Shown here piece by piece: positions 36,016-45,427 of a DNA stretch of 64,000 nucleotides (the stretch's first letter is position 1; each line of letters starts with the position of its first letter). The DNA is taken from NCBI RefSeq assembly GCF_000166195.2, contig NZ_CM001403.1, positions 2,560,432 to 2,624,431 on the forward strand, written 5' to 3'. A program made the position numbers and the translations under genes. The notes under the pieces were generated by a model. It was not told the DNA's origin, ran no database searches, and worked only from the letters and a program-made list of their open reading frames with translations. The stretch is from Mucilaginibacter paludis DSM 18603 (GTDB lineage: Bacteria; Bacteroidota; Bacteroidia; Sphingobacteriales; Sphingobacteriaceae).

Positions 36016-37611
36016 ATGAAAAAAATATTTATTGCCATTTTTGCCTTAAGCTCTTTGATGGCGCAAGCGCAGAAGAATACTTTGCTGGACCAATCCTTCT
36101 GGCAAAACTCGCCCGACGTGAATGCCGTGAAAGCTGAAATTGAAAAAGGGAACAGCCCTTCGCAACAGAATGCCATGAGCATGGACGCCGTAACCCTGGC
36201 CATTAACGCCGGGGCACCCACAGCATCAATTGAATACTTATTGAGCCAACCCGGGAACGATATAGAAAAACTAACTCACGATGGCCGTACCTATTTACAT
36301 TGGGCAGCTAACCGCGGTAACGCTGAAGTGGTAGAATACCTGCTGAACAAAGGCGCTAAATATAACGTGGAAGACAGCCACGGCACTACCCCGCTACTGT
36401 TTGCGGCCAGCAGCGGCCAGCAAAATACCAAAATATACGATCTGTTTTTGGCTCACGGTGCCGACCTGAAAAAAGAACTAAGTCCCGAAGGCGCCAATGT
36501 ACTGCTCCTGGCCCTGGCTAACGACAAGGACTTTACCCTGACCAATTATTTTATATCGAAAGGGCTTGACCTGAACAGTACCGATGCCGCAGGCAACAAC
36601 GCATTTTGTTATGCGGCAAAAGCCGGTAATATTGATGTTTTAAAAGCGCTTTTACAAAAAGGCGTAAAGCCAAATGCTAATGCCATGCTTATGGCGGCCC
36701 AGGGCGGCGGACGCCGTGGTGGAGGCAGCGGTGCAACACTTGCCCTTTACCAATATTTGGAAAGTTTAAACATTAAGCCAACTACGTTAGCTAAAAACGG
36801 CGAAAATGTGTTGCACTCCATTGTACGCAAGCAAAGGCAGAACGAAATTATTGAATACTTTTTATCTAAAGGCGTTGATGTAAACCAAGCTGATGAGGAT
36901 GGCAATACCGTATTGATGAACGCGGCATTGGCCAACCGGGATACCGCTGTATTGGCGATGCTGATTCCGCATGTTAAAAACATTAACCAGGCTAATCAAA
37001 ATGGCTTAACCGCATTAACGTTGGCGGTACGCAGCAATTCTCCTGAGGTGGTAAGCTATTTGATTAACAAAGGCGCTGATGTGAATGTAGTAGATAAAAA
37101 AGGCAATAACCTGGCTTACTATGTAGTAGAATCATACCGTTCGCAAGCTGGCGGCTTTGGAGGGCAAGGTTTTGGAGGCCCGAATGGCCCCGGAGCTGGC
37201 AGGCCAAACGGACAGACACCAAACGGTCAAGGTGAGCAGCGCGCTTTTAACGGGCCCAAGCCGGAAGATTTTGACGCTAAAATTAAAATTTTGCAAAGCA
37301 AAGGCTTAAAGGTAACCGCTCCGCAAAAAGATGGCAATACCTTGTATCATTTAGCGGTAGCTAAAAACGATCTGACTTTGCTTAAACGCCTTGAACCACT
37401 TCAAATTGATGCCAACGCTAAAAACAAAGAGGGCCTTACCGCGTTACACAAGGCGGCATTAATTGCAAAAGATGATGCCCTATTGAAATACCTTTTGTCT
37501 ATCGGCGCCAAAAAAGATGTTGTTACCAGCTTCAAAGAAACCGCCTTTGACCTGGCGAGCGAAAACGAATCGCTTTCAAAAAATAATATATCTGTCAACT
37601 TCCTGAAATAA
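36016..37611 (+). CDS. Secreted ankyrin-repeat protein
   Basis: The 531-residue product starts with the signal peptide MKKIFIAIFALSSLMAQAQ. Ankyrin repeats follow in two blocks, about 60-345 and 430-515, with the canonical TPLxxAA and GADVN elements: DGRTYLHWAANRGNAEVVEYLL, EDGNTVLMNAALANRD, QNGLTALTLAVRSNS, NKEGLTALHKAALIAKD. A Gly/Asn/Pro-rich linker (about 375-415, GGFGGQGFGGPNGPG) separates them. Periplasmic ankyrin proteins of this kind are found next to PepSY/DUF2271 genes in Bacteroidota. The next gene starts 3 bp downstream, so they are co-transcribed. Confidence 0.88.
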   Translation: MKKIFIAIFALSSLMAQAQKNTLLDQSFWQNSPDVNAVKAEIEKGNSPSQQNAMSMDAVTLAINAGAPTASIEYLLSQPGNDIEKLTHDGRTYLHWAANRGNAEVVEYLLNKGAKYNVEDSHGTTPLLFAASSGQQNTKIYDLFLAHGADLKKELSPEGANVLLLALANDKDFTLTNYFISKGLDLNSTDAAGNNAFCYAAKAGNIDVLKALLQKGVKPNANAMLMAAQGGGRRGGGSGATLALYQYLESLNIKPTTLAKNGENVLHSIVRKQRQNEIIEYFLSKGVDVNQADEDGNTVLMNAALANRDTAVLAMLIPHVKNINQANQNGLTALTLAVRSNSPEVVSYLINKGADVNVVDKKGNNLAYYVVESYRSQAGGFGGQGFGGPNGPGAGRPNGQTPNGQGEQRAFNGPKPEDFDAKIKILQSKGLKVTAPQKDGNTLYHLAVAKNDLTLLKRLEPLQIDANAKNKEGLTALHKAALIAKDDALLKYLLSIGAKKDVVTSFKETAFDLASENESLSKNNISVNFLK

Positions 37612-37613
37612 AC

Positions 37614-38105
37614 ATGATGTCTAAATTCTTTCAAATCACTATCTTATTCCTGGCGCTCACGTTTGCTGGGCCCGGTAATCTGCATGCGCAAAATACCGCT
37701 AAATACAAATGCATGATCCAGATGACCAATTACATGGGCGAAGGCGCCTATATCGTTATCTCGCTCATTGATAGCAAGGGTGCTTACGACAAAACCTTAT
37801 ATGTATTGGGCTCCAATAAAAAATGGTATAAAACCTTAAAAGAATGGAATCAATTTTATGCGAAGAAACCCACCAACATCAGCGCGATAACCGGTGCATC
37901 AGTTACCGGGGGCGACCGCAGCGTTAACGTGATTGAAATTGAAAGCGCCAAGATTAACGCCGGATATAAATTAAGGTTTGAGAGCGCCGTAGAGGATAAA
38001 AACTACAACGTGAAAGACCTGGAAATACCCCTGACCACTGAAAGCCTTTCGGCAAAAAACGAGGGCACCGGGTATATCCGCTATGTGCGGTTTAGCCCCA
38101 ATTAA
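37614..38105 (+). CDS. DUF2271 family periplasmic protein
   Basis: The 163-residue product has a signal peptide (cleavage near residue 25, LHAQ). A compact beta domain follows with YMGEGAYIVISLIDSKGAYDKTLYVLG, KKWYKTLKEWNQFYAKK, ITGASVTGGDRSVNVIEI and a C-terminal GTGYIRYVRF. This matches DUF2271, a family found with PepSY membrane reductases. Role unknown; a periplasmic partner of the reductase encoded 14 bp downstream is likely from context. Confidence 0.82.
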   Translation: MMSKFFQITILFLALTFAGPGNLHAQNTAKYKCMIQMTNYMGEGAYIVISLIDSKGAYDKTLYVLGSNKKWYKTLKEWNQFYAKKPTNISAITGASVTGGDRSVNVIEIESAKINAGYKLRFESAVEDKNYNVKDLEIPLTTESLSAKNEGTGYIRYVRFSPN

Positions 38106-38119
38106 CGACATCTATTTTT

Positions 38120-40315
38120 ATGACCATTTCAATCTGGAGATACAGCCATTTAGCTTTGGCTGTATCTTCTTTTATTTTATTAACGCTGGCGGCTGTTACC
38201 GGTGTTATACTGGCTTTCCAACCCGTGGCGGAGAAGCTCCAACCCTACCGCGCGGACAACATTAACCAGATTACACTGGCGCAGTCAATCCCGGTACTAC
38301 GCAAAATGTATCCCGGTATCAGCCAACTTACCGTAGATGCCAACCACTTTGTACAGGTTAAGGGTAGCGATGCGCAGGGTAAAAAGCTACTGGCTTTTAT
38401 CGATCCGCAAAATGGCGCAATATTAGGCACTCCAGGTAAAAAGAGCGACTTTTTTGAATGGGTAACCGCCCTGCACCGTTCGCTCTTTTTACACGAAACA
38501 GGGCGCTTTTTTATCGGGCTAACAGCTTTTTTGCTGCTGCTCATCACCATATCAGGAACGGCTCTCATCATTCAGCGGCAGCGCGGGCTCAAACGCTTTT
38601 TCACCCGGATAGCCCGCGATAATTTTGCGCAGTATTACCACGTAGTTTTAGGGCGCTGGTCGCTGATCCCGATTTTTATCATCGCGTTAAGCGGAACCTA
38701 TCTTTCTTTAGCCCGTTTCGGATTGATTGGCACTCCTGAAAAATCACCGAAGATCGACTTCGCCGCCATCCGGATGAAGCCGCTCAAAAACGCATCCGAT
38801 TTTGATGTTTTCAAGCAGACCAAATTATCGGAAGTAGAATCAATTGAGTTCCCGTTTTCTGAAGATGCCGAAGATTATTATACACTCAAGTTAAAAATAG
38901 GCGAAGTAGCGGTTAACCAGGTAACAGGCGATATATTGAGCGAGGTTAAATATCCCACTGCCGTATTGCTCACCAACCTGAGCCTTAACCTGCATACCGG
39001 CCGTGCCAGTGGCATATGGGCCATTATACTGGCAGTTGCCTCGGCTAATATTCTCTTTTTTATTTATTCGGGTTTTGCCATTACCTGGAAACGCTTATCA
39101 AACCGTACCAAAAACAAGTATAAAGCCAACGAAAGCCGCTTTGTTATTTTGGTAGGATCGGAAAACGGCAGCACATTTGGTTTTGCCAAGACTGTACAAA
39201 AGCAGTTACTTAAAGCCGGCGAAAGATCAATAATTGTTGAATTGGATCGATATACCGTTTTCCCTGAAGCAGAACATTTTTTGATACTCACGGCCACCTA
39301 TGGTTTAGGAGACGCACCTACAAACGCCCGCCGGTTTACTGATCTGTTGCAACAACACCCTCAGCCTAAGGCCATAAAATATGCTGTACTTGGCTTCGGT
39401 TCGCACGCCTATCCTGATTTTTGCAAGTTTGCTTTTGAGGTTAATTATTTGCTTTCGCAACAAGCATGGGCCAAGCCGTTGATAGACATCCATACGGTGA
39501 ACGATAAATCGCCGGATGATTTTGCTTTATGGGCCGAAGCGTGGTCGCAGCAAGCGGGAATAAAACTGGATGTAACCACCCAAGCGAACCCGGTAAAGCA
39601 CCGTGATATGCAACAGCTTACCGTTACGACCATTAACCACACCAACGATACCAACGGCGTTTTTACGGTAACCTTAAAACCTAAACGTAAGGTAATAGTA
39701 ACATCGGGCGATTTGTTGGCCATTTACCCTACCGGCGATTACCACGAAAGGCTTTATTCTATTGGTATCATTAACGAAGAGATTCATTTAAGCGTGAGGT
39801 TATATCCGGGCGGACTTGGCTCCGGCTTTTTACATAGTTTAAAAGCAGGCAACATCATTAACGCCCGTATTGTTAACAATTCTCATTTCTATTTCCCTGT
39901 AAAGGCACCGGAGGTTATCATGATATCAAACGGTACCGGCATAGCGCCATTTTTAGGGATGATCAATCAGAACATACAAAAAAAGCCTTGCCATTTGTAT
40001 TGCGGTTTTAGGGATAGTTCATCATACCAACTGTATCAAAACCTATTGGAAGAAAGCCACGCCGATGGTAAACTGAGCAAGCTCCACACCGCTTTTTCGC
40101 GGGAAGATCCAAAGCAGTACGTGGGGCACCTTTTAGCTACAGATACCGATTTGATAGCTGATGTATTGAATAACGATGGCGTGGTAATGATATGCGGTTC
40201 TTTATCAATGCAAAAAGACGTAATGGAGTTGCTTGAAACGGTATGCCAAACAAAAACCGATAACGATCTCAGCTTCTATCAATCGCATGACAGGATACGT
40301 TCGGATTGTTATTAA
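38120..40315 (+). CDS. PepSY membrane protein fused to flavodoxin and NADPH-flavin reductase
   Basis: The 731-residue fusion begins with a PepSY_TM part: helices near 12-35, 137-160, 180-200 and 297-318, with histidines in the membrane segments as in PiuB/FoxB. A flavodoxin domain follows (about 335-470; FMN loop GSENGSTFGFA and TATYGLGDAPTNA). The FAD/NAD(P)H-binding half (about 500-731) has HERLYSIGIINE, YPGGLGSGFLHSL, MISNGTGIAPFLGM and VVMICGSLSMQKDV. Electrons would pass from cytosolic NADPH through FAD and FMN into the membrane, most plausibly to reduce ferric siderophores in the periplasm. It is the last gene of this + strand operon and converges with apbE. Confidence 0.9.
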   Translation: MTISIWRYSHLALAVSSFILLTLAAVTGVILAFQPVAEKLQPYRADNINQITLAQSIPVLRKMYPGISQLTVDANHFVQVKGSDAQGKKLLAFIDPQNGAILGTPGKKSDFFEWVTALHRSLFLHETGRFFIGLTAFLLLLITISGTALIIQRQRGLKRFFTRIARDNFAQYYHVVLGRWSLIPIFIIALSGTYLSLARFGLIGTPEKSPKIDFAAIRMKPLKNASDFDVFKQTKLSEVESIEFPFSEDAEDYYTLKLKIGEVAVNQVTGDILSEVKYPTAVLLTNLSLNLHTGRASGIWAIILAVASANILFFIYSGFAITWKRLSNRTKNKYKANESRFVILVGSENGSTFGFAKTVQKQLLKAGERSIIVELDRYTVFPEAEHFLILTATYGLGDAPTNARRFTDLLQQHPQPKAIKYAVLGFGSHAYPDFCKFAFEVNYLLSQQAWAKPLIDIHTVNDKSPDDFALWAEAWSQQAGIKLDVTTQANPVKHRDMQQLTVTTINHTNDTNGVFTVTLKPKRKVIVTSGDLLAIYPTGDYHERLYSIGIINEEIHLSVRLYPGGLGSGFLHSLKAGNIINARIVNNSHFYFPVKAPEVIMISNGTGIAPFLGMINQNIQKKPCHLYCGFRDSSSYQLYQNLLEESHADGKLSKLHTAFSREDPKQYVGHLLATDTDLIADVLNNDGVVMICGSLSMQKDVMELLETVCQTKTDNDLSFYQSHDRIRSDCY

Positions 40316-40327
40316 TATTTACGCTGT

Positions 40328-41314
40328 CTACAATTGATGTTTGCTGAAATGCAATTGTGGGGACGAAAATATGCGACCTTTGTCTGTAATCATCAGGTAA
40401 TGATATTCGGGGAATTTTTTGATAAACTGCAGCGCGGCATCCTTCCCTAAAACCATCATGGAGGTACTGAAACCGTTGGCCCTTTCGGCGCTGGGGCCAA
40501 AAACGGTTACGCTGCATAAGCCTGTAGCCGGGTAGCCGGTGGCCGGGTTAATAATATGCGCGTAGCGCTTGCCGTTAAAAACAACAAATTTTTCGTAACT
40601 GCCCGAGGTTACTACGGCCCCTTGTCGTAAAGGAACTATCGCGATAATGGTATCTTCCTTCATCGGGTTGGTAATACCTATATTCCAGCTGCTTCCATCG
40701 GGCTGTTTGCCCCAGGTGCTCATGTCGCCTGATCCATTTACAATGCCCGAATTTATCCCTCTGGTTATCATCATATCACGACACTTATCGGCGGCGTATC
40801 CTTCGCCCAAAGCACCGAAGCCTATTTTCATGCCTTTAAGTTTTAAAAATATGGTGGAGTTAACACTATCGAGGATAATGTTTTTATAACCAACTTTTTC
40901 AACGGATTTTTTTATCGCTTTGGGTGTTGGCATAGCGGTCATGGAGCCATCAAACTTCCATATTTTATCCATCGCAGCAAAGCTGATATCGAAAGCACCG
41001 CCGGTTATGCGGGATAAATAGATGGCCCGCTGGGTGAGCTGGAAAACCTCACGGTCTACCTTAACAGGATGGATGCCAGCCTTACTGTTTACCTGCGATA
41101 CCTGTGAAGCGGGTATCCAATCGGATATAAGATTTTCTATCCGGCTAACTTCGGCAATACAGGTATCAATATTTTGTTCTGCAGTGATGGAATCTTTGGC
41201 TACCAGCGTAATTTGCCAACGGCTACCCATGAGTTTGGTTGTTCGTTTCCTGAGTATTTGCGAACTGGTACTTAAGGTAAATAGTAAAAAAAGCAGGATG
41301 AGTTTATTTTTCAT
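40328..41314 (-). CDS. apbE: FAD:protein FMN transferase (ApbE family)
   Basis: The 328-residue product has a signal peptide (MKNKLILLFLLFTLSTSS) and the ApbE fold: MGSRWQITLVA, FQLTQRAIYLSRITGGAFDIS, KIGFGALGEGYAADK, GIVNGSGDMSTWGKQPDG, YAHIINPATGYPA and ERANGFSTSMMVLG. The last motif has Asn where many members have the Mg2+-binding Asp (ADxxST), so activity may differ. The enzyme attaches FMN covalently to Thr in extracytoplasmic flavoproteins. Its gene neighbours suggest a role in the iron-reduction chain; a substrate with the usual S(T)GA(S/T)-T motif may be DUF2271, which contains ITGASVTGG. Confidence 0.9.
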   Translation of the reverse strand: MKNKLILLFLLFTLSTSSQILRKRTTKLMGSRWQITLVAKDSITAEQNIDTCIAEVSRIENLISDWIPASQVSQVNSKAGIHPVKVDREVFQLTQRAIYLSRITGGAFDISFAAMDKIWKFDGSMTAMPTPKAIKKSVEKVGYKNIILDSVNSTIFLKLKGMKIGFGALGEGYAADKCRDMMITRGINSGIVNGSGDMSTWGKQPDGSSWNIGITNPMKEDTIIAIVPLRQGAVVTSGSYEKFVVFNGKRYAHIINPATGYPATGLCSVTVFGPSAERANGFSTSMMVLGKDAALQFIKKFPEYHYLMITDKGRIFSSPQLHFSKHQL

Positions 41315-41345
41315 GAAATTGAAACCGGAAATAAAGGTCGTAAAA

Positions 41346-41373
41346 AAACCGGGACGCTAAGCACTCCCGGTTT
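41346..41373 (-). terminator. Intrinsic terminator after the siderophore receptor gene
   Basis: The inverted repeat AAACCGGGA / TCCCGGTTT with a 10-base loop is followed on the minus strand by a run of seven T residues. It lies about 20 bp past the TonB receptor stop codon and upstream of apbE. Confidence 0.8.
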
Positions 41374-41393
41374 GATATGAATTACTGATCTCT

Positions 41394-43793
41394 TTAGAAC
41401 TTATAAGCCAATGTTGTAGAAAACATGCGTGGCGCAATAGGGTTCACGCTGTAATTTTCGTGTACGGTATAGTTAAGCTCGTTGGTTAGGTTAGATACCT
41501 TTGCCAATAAAGACAGTTTTCTTTTGAAGGTATAACCTGCAGAAAAATCAAACGTACCATAATCTGTTAAATAAGTAGGCTGACCGCGTTGCAGGCCATT
41601 CTTCAGGGTATTGAAACCGGCGTTGCGTTTACCGGTGTAATAACCTGAAAATCCAAATTTCAATCCTTTCATGTCGCCTTTGTCAAAAGTATAAAAAATA
41701 GTAGCGTTAGCTGTGTGGGGGGTAGTTCCAATAACACGCTCACCCTCTGTAATACCAGTAACAGGCAGTGTTTGGGTATAACGGAAATAGTTGTAGGCAT
41801 AGCCTGCCAGGAAGTAACAGTTAGCTGATAATTTGCCGGTAATATCAACTTCCAAGCCGTCGCTGGCTGTTTTACCGCTGAATTCCTTAACGTTGGTATC
41901 CGAGTTTGGTTTGCCATCTGCAGTAGTTAAGGCTGTTTGGGCAAAACGGTTGTTCAGGATATGATAAGCAGTTACATTAACCGATAATCTGCCGTTCAGG
42001 AGATCGTTTTTTACACCTGCTTCCCACTGATCAATGATGGACGGGCCCAGCGGTACATTATATATATCTACACCAGTGTTTGCAGTGAAATTATTGGCAT
42101 AGCTCACGTAAACCGATGAGGTTTTAATGGGCTGATAAATTAAAGCAAATTTTGGCGAAAAAGCTTTATCCACCTTTGTAGCGGCAACTGCATCGGTAAC
42201 TGCGCCGGTTACTTCGTCATAAGTGCGGGATTTTGGTGTTTCCTGATAAGTGTATCTCACGCCAGCCAATACCTTAAATTGCTCGGTCAGGCTGATTAAG
42301 TCCTGAGCGAAGGCTCCCATGCGCCATATCGGCGTTACGGTATGCTGATAGGTGTATGTTTCCGGCATTGGAAGCTTGGTTCCGTAAGTTGAAGGGTCGA
42401 GTATGTTTACCGAGTCGGTAGCATTGGCTGCTGTTCCGGTCGCATATTTAAAACTATAGGCCGTAGTTCTCGACTGATCTGCATCCGCACCAAACAACAA
42501 GGTGTGTTTAATAGATCCGGTCATCATGCCCCCAGTGAGATTGATCTGCTGATTATAAGTATATTCCTGTGATTTGGATCTGGTTAGTGCGCGTGGAGCC
42601 ATGCCGTTTGCTTTACCAACCGGGCGTTCTGCTCCAAAATAGTTACGGCTGTAAGATTGGAACGCACCAAGCACATTCAATTTCCAGGTATCATTAAACT
42701 TGTGCGTTAAGTTAGCCTGGGCGCTGCCGGTGTTGGTATTATTGTAAGCCCAGGGCTCGTTAATGAAGGCATTACGCGGAACCGGAGAAATTTTCCCGCC
42801 TACGGTTCCGATACCAAAATCCGGTGTGTAGTTGCTTTTTAAGTAATCGCCTTGTACAATCAGTTCCGTTTTGTCGCTAATTTTATATAGAAGCGATGGG
42901 TTGACATAAAAGCGGTCGGTTTTTACCACATCACGGAAACTATTGGCGTTTTCTTTAGTGGCGATAACACGGAAGGCTATGCTTTTAGAAACCGGCCCGT
43001 AAATGTCAATTGTGGGCTTGTATAAATCATAGCTACCTGCGCGCATGCTCACCTCGCCTCCCCAGTTAAATTTTGGTTTTTTGGTTACCATGTTGATCAC
43101 GGCGCCACCGCTAACCCCGCCATAAAGCAATGCAGCGCTACCTTTCAATACTTCTACTGATTCCAGCGTACTGGCCTCCGGCACACCTCCAATGGAAGTA
43201 CGGGCACCATTTTTAAAAACGTTGTTACTGCCCAGGCTGTAACCACGGGCGTAAAAAGCCTCGTTTACTGAGCCACGGTTTTCACCTAAGGCTACACCGT
43301 TAACATTTTTCAGTACATCCGCCAACCGGTTAACCTGCTGATCGGCAATCACTGTACTGTCTATCACCTGGATACTTTGTGGTACATCCATCGGGCGCAA
43401 ACCTGCTTTGCCCACTTTTACAGGCTTGTTATGCTGGTTAGCGCCTCTTACAGTCACTTCACTAAGCTTTGATGCATTTTCTTTTAAAGTGAAGCTCAAC
43501 ATCGCTTGCTTACCTTCGCCCACGGTTATTTGTTGTGCTTCGGTTTGTAAACCTACAAAAGAAACTTTAATGGTATAATTACCAGCCTTAATACCTTTAA
43601 TGAGGTAGTTACCGCTTTCATCGGTTTTGGTTCCTTTATTGGTATGGTCCAGGCTAACGCTAACATAAGCAGCCGGTTTGCCATCGCTCGTTTCTACTCT
43701 CCCCTTGATGCTTCCGGTATTAGTTTGCGCATAGGCCGTTGGTGCAAGCAAAAAAGTGATCATTAAAAAAATTGTGTAAAGCTTATTTATCAT
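41394..43793 (-). CDS. TonB-dependent siderophore receptor
   Basis: The 799-residue product has signal peptide MINKLYTIFLMITFLLAPTAYA and a CarboxypepD_reg domain (about 27-115, GSIKGRVETSDGKPAAYVSVSL). The plug (about 125-235) has MDVPQSIQVIDSTVIADQQV, FYARGYSLGSNNVFKNGAR and VEVLKGSAALLYGGVSGGAVINMVTKKP. The barrel ends FSTTLAYKF. The PQSIQVI and RGY motifs are those of the FhuE/FepA-like TonB-siderophore class (TIGR01783 type). Together with the neighbouring PepSY reductase and ApbE it suggests ferric siderophore uptake. Confidence 0.93.
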   Translation of the reverse strand: MINKLYTIFLMITFLLAPTAYAQTNTGSIKGRVETSDGKPAAYVSVSLDHTNKGTKTDESGNYLIKGIKAGNYTIKVSFVGLQTEAQQITVGEGKQAMLSFTLKENASKLSEVTVRGANQHNKPVKVGKAGLRPMDVPQSIQVIDSTVIADQQVNRLADVLKNVNGVALGENRGSVNEAFYARGYSLGSNNVFKNGARTSIGGVPEASTLESVEVLKGSAALLYGGVSGGAVINMVTKKPKFNWGGEVSMRAGSYDLYKPTIDIYGPVSKSIAFRVIATKENANSFRDVVKTDRFYVNPSLLYKISDKTELIVQGDYLKSNYTPDFGIGTVGGKISPVPRNAFINEPWAYNNTNTGSAQANLTHKFNDTWKLNVLGAFQSYSRNYFGAERPVGKANGMAPRALTRSKSQEYTYNQQINLTGGMMTGSIKHTLLFGADADQSRTTAYSFKYATGTAANATDSVNILDPSTYGTKLPMPETYTYQHTVTPIWRMGAFAQDLISLTEQFKVLAGVRYTYQETPKSRTYDEVTGAVTDAVAATKVDKAFSPKFALIYQPIKTSSVYVSYANNFTANTGVDIYNVPLGPSIIDQWEAGVKNDLLNGRLSVNVTAYHILNNRFAQTALTTADGKPNSDTNVKEFSGKTASDGLEVDITGKLSANCYFLAGYAYNYFRYTQTLPVTGITEGERVIGTTPHTANATIFYTFDKGDMKGLKFGFSGYYTGKRNAGFNTLKNGLQRGQPTYLTDYGTFDFSAGYTFKRKLSLLAKVSNLTNELNYTVHENYSVNPIAPRMFSTTLAYKF

Positions 43794-43828
43794 TGTTGTT
43801 CTTATTTAGATTAAATCCAATTATGGGG

Positions 43829-43883
43829 CAAAGATAATAATTCGAGCAAAACCCCAAATAACTATTTAGAATTAATTTAAATA
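43829..43883 (-). promoter_or_regulatory. Promoter and putative iron box of the siderophore receptor gene
   Basis: The minus strand has -7 TATCTTTG (43836-43829) and -33 TTTG (43858-43855) with an 18-bp spacer, a good Bacteroidota promoter, 36 bp before the start. Just upstream, TATTTAGAATTAATTTAAAT (from 43863) resembles the site before the ankyrin/PepSY operon. Confidence 0.55.
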
Positions 43884-44041
43884 AAGAAATTTATGGCATC
43901 GAACAGGGCATTCAAGCCCCAAAAACGATGAGTTGACTATACCTGGAAAATCATATTTACGAACTGAAACTCCTAACAGTTGGCACTACCGGGGCATGAG
44001 AATAATGTACCTCCATTTGGAATAAGCTGGGGGCATGCCAT

Positions 44042-44070
44042 AAAAAAGGAGGAATCACTCCCTCCTTTTT
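44042..44070 (-). terminator. Intrinsic terminator after the acyl-CoA dehydrogenase gene
   Basis: AAAAAGGAGG and CCTCCTTTTT pair around an 8-base loop; the minus strand ends in a T-run. The rest of the 43.9-44.1 kb gap shows nothing else. Confidence 0.75.
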
Positions 44071-44136
44071 ATACAATTCCATTAACGTATTATTTAACCA
44101 CGAAAGAAAACCTTACTGAAATGGTCAGCTAAGCGT

Positions 44137-45276
44137 CTATTTCAAGATCTCCCTTGATATCACTATTTTTTGTATCTCGGATGTGCCTTCGTATATCTGC
44201 GTTATTTTGGCATCGCGCATTAAGCGCTCCACATGGTATTCTTTTACAAAGCCGTAACCACCATGTATCTGCACCGCCTCGATAGTTGTTTTCATGGCAA
44301 CTTCGGATGCAAACAGCTTGGCCATAGAGCTTGCCAGCGCATAAGATTGGCCGCTATCTTTCAGCCAGGCTGCTTTTAAACAAAGCAAACGCGCGGCTTC
44401 AATTTCGGTTGCCATATCGGCCAGTTTAAACTGGATGGATTGATGATCGGCCAGTGGCTTTCCGAAGGTTTTGCGTTCCTTGCTATATTGCAGCGCCAGT
44501 TCATATGCGCCCGACGCTATGCCGAGAGCCTGGGCAGCAATACCGATACGGCCGCCTTCCAGTGTTTTCATGGCAAACTTAAATCCGAAGCCATCCTCTC
44601 CGATACGGTTCTCTTTTGGTACCTTAACGTCTGTAAACATCAGCGAATGGGTGTCAGACCCGCGGATACCCAGTTTATTTTCTTTTGGCCCAACAGTAAA
44701 GCCTTCCATCCCGCGTTCAACTATCAGGACGTTAATGCCATGGTGGCCGCGTTCGGCGTGCGTTTGCGCTATCACTAAATAGGTTGACGCCGAACCGCCG
44801 TTGGTGATCCAGTTTTTTGTACCGTTCAGCAGGTAATAATCGCCCATATCAATGGCAGTTGTGTGCTGCGATGTAGCATCTGATCCCGCTTCGGGTTCCG
44901 ATAAGCAAAAAGCTCCTATTTTTTCGCCTTTAGCTAAAGGCACCAGGTATTTTTGCTTTTGCTCTTCGGTACCGTATTTTTCTAAACCATAACATACCAG
45001 CGAGTTGTTAACCGATACAACTACCGACGCTGATGCATCTATTTTAGAAAGTTCTTCCATTACCAAAACGTACGATATGGTATCCATGCCGCTGCCGCCA
45101 TATTTGGCATCAACCATCATTCCTAAAAAGCCCAGTTCGCCGAGTTTCTTCACCTGCTCTGCCGGAAACTTTTGATGTTCGTCGCGCTCAATAACACCTG
45201 GTTTTAGTTCAAACTGGGCAAAATCGCGGGCAGCTTGCCGAATCATGATCTGTTCTTCTGATAAATCGAAATACAT
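44137..45276 (-). CDS. Acyl-CoA dehydrogenase, short-chain type
   Basis: The 379-residue product has all acyl-CoA dehydrogenase domains: N-terminal helices (MYFDLSEEQIMIRQAARDFA), middle beta domain (GAFCLSEPEAGSDATS, KNWITNGGSASTYLV) and C-terminal helices (GGRIGIAAQALGIASGA, ERKTFGKPLADHQSIQF, QIHGGYGFVKEYHVERLMRDA). The catalytic base is E363 in QIYEGTSEIQ. It introduces the first double bond in beta-oxidation or branched-chain acyl-CoA breakdown and passes electrons to ETF. It is monocistronic between two terminators. Its upstream site matches that of the MarR/fad operon. Confidence 0.95.
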   Translation of the reverse strand: MYFDLSEEQIMIRQAARDFAQFELKPGVIERDEHQKFPAEQVKKLGELGFLGMMVDAKYGGSGMDTISYVLVMEELSKIDASASVVVSVNNSLVCYGLEKYGTEEQKQKYLVPLAKGEKIGAFCLSEPEAGSDATSQHTTAIDMGDYYLLNGTKNWITNGGSASTYLVIAQTHAERGHHGINVLIVERGMEGFTVGPKENKLGIRGSDTHSLMFTDVKVPKENRIGEDGFGFKFAMKTLEGGRIGIAAQALGIASGAYELALQYSKERKTFGKPLADHQSIQFKLADMATEIEAARLLCLKAAWLKDSGQSYALASSMAKLFASEVAMKTTIEAVQIHGGYGFVKEYHVERLMRDAKITQIYEGTSEIQKIVISREILK

Positions 45277-45307
45277 AAAATGTTATATGCTAAAGGTTAA
45301 CTGAGAT

Positions 45308-45331
45308 CAAATATAATCATATGCATGCATA
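45308..45331 (-). promoter_or_regulatory. Promoter with palindromic operator TATGC-AT-GCATA
   Basis: The minus strand has -7 TATATTTG (45315-45308), a perfect TAnnTTTG. Immediately upstream, at 45320-45331, is the perfect 12-bp palindrome TATGCATGCATA. It differs by one base from the two sites in front of the MarR gene at 58.9 kb. A repressor bound there would sit between the -7 and -33 regions. Confidence 0.6.
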
Positions 45332-45347
45332 GTAATATATTTTCCAT

Positions 45348-45380
45348 AAAAAAAAAGGAGCTCTTTTGAAGCTCCCTTTC
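45348..45380 (-). terminator. Hairpin with T-run on the minus strand
   Basis: GGAGCT / AGCTCC around CTTTTGA, extended by flanking A/T pairs, is followed on the minus strand by nine T residues. It is upstream of the acyl-CoA dehydrogenase gene, so it terminates something further right, possibly the small frame at 45428-45541. Confidence 0.65.
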
Positions 45381-45427
45381 CCCTAATTAATTTAAACTAT
45401 TGATTAAACCCAAACAAAGAACACAAA

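Noticed and set aside
43920..44040. Small gene or repeat in the gap before the terminator
   Set aside because: No start with a plausible frame and no match to the repeat families found elsewhere.
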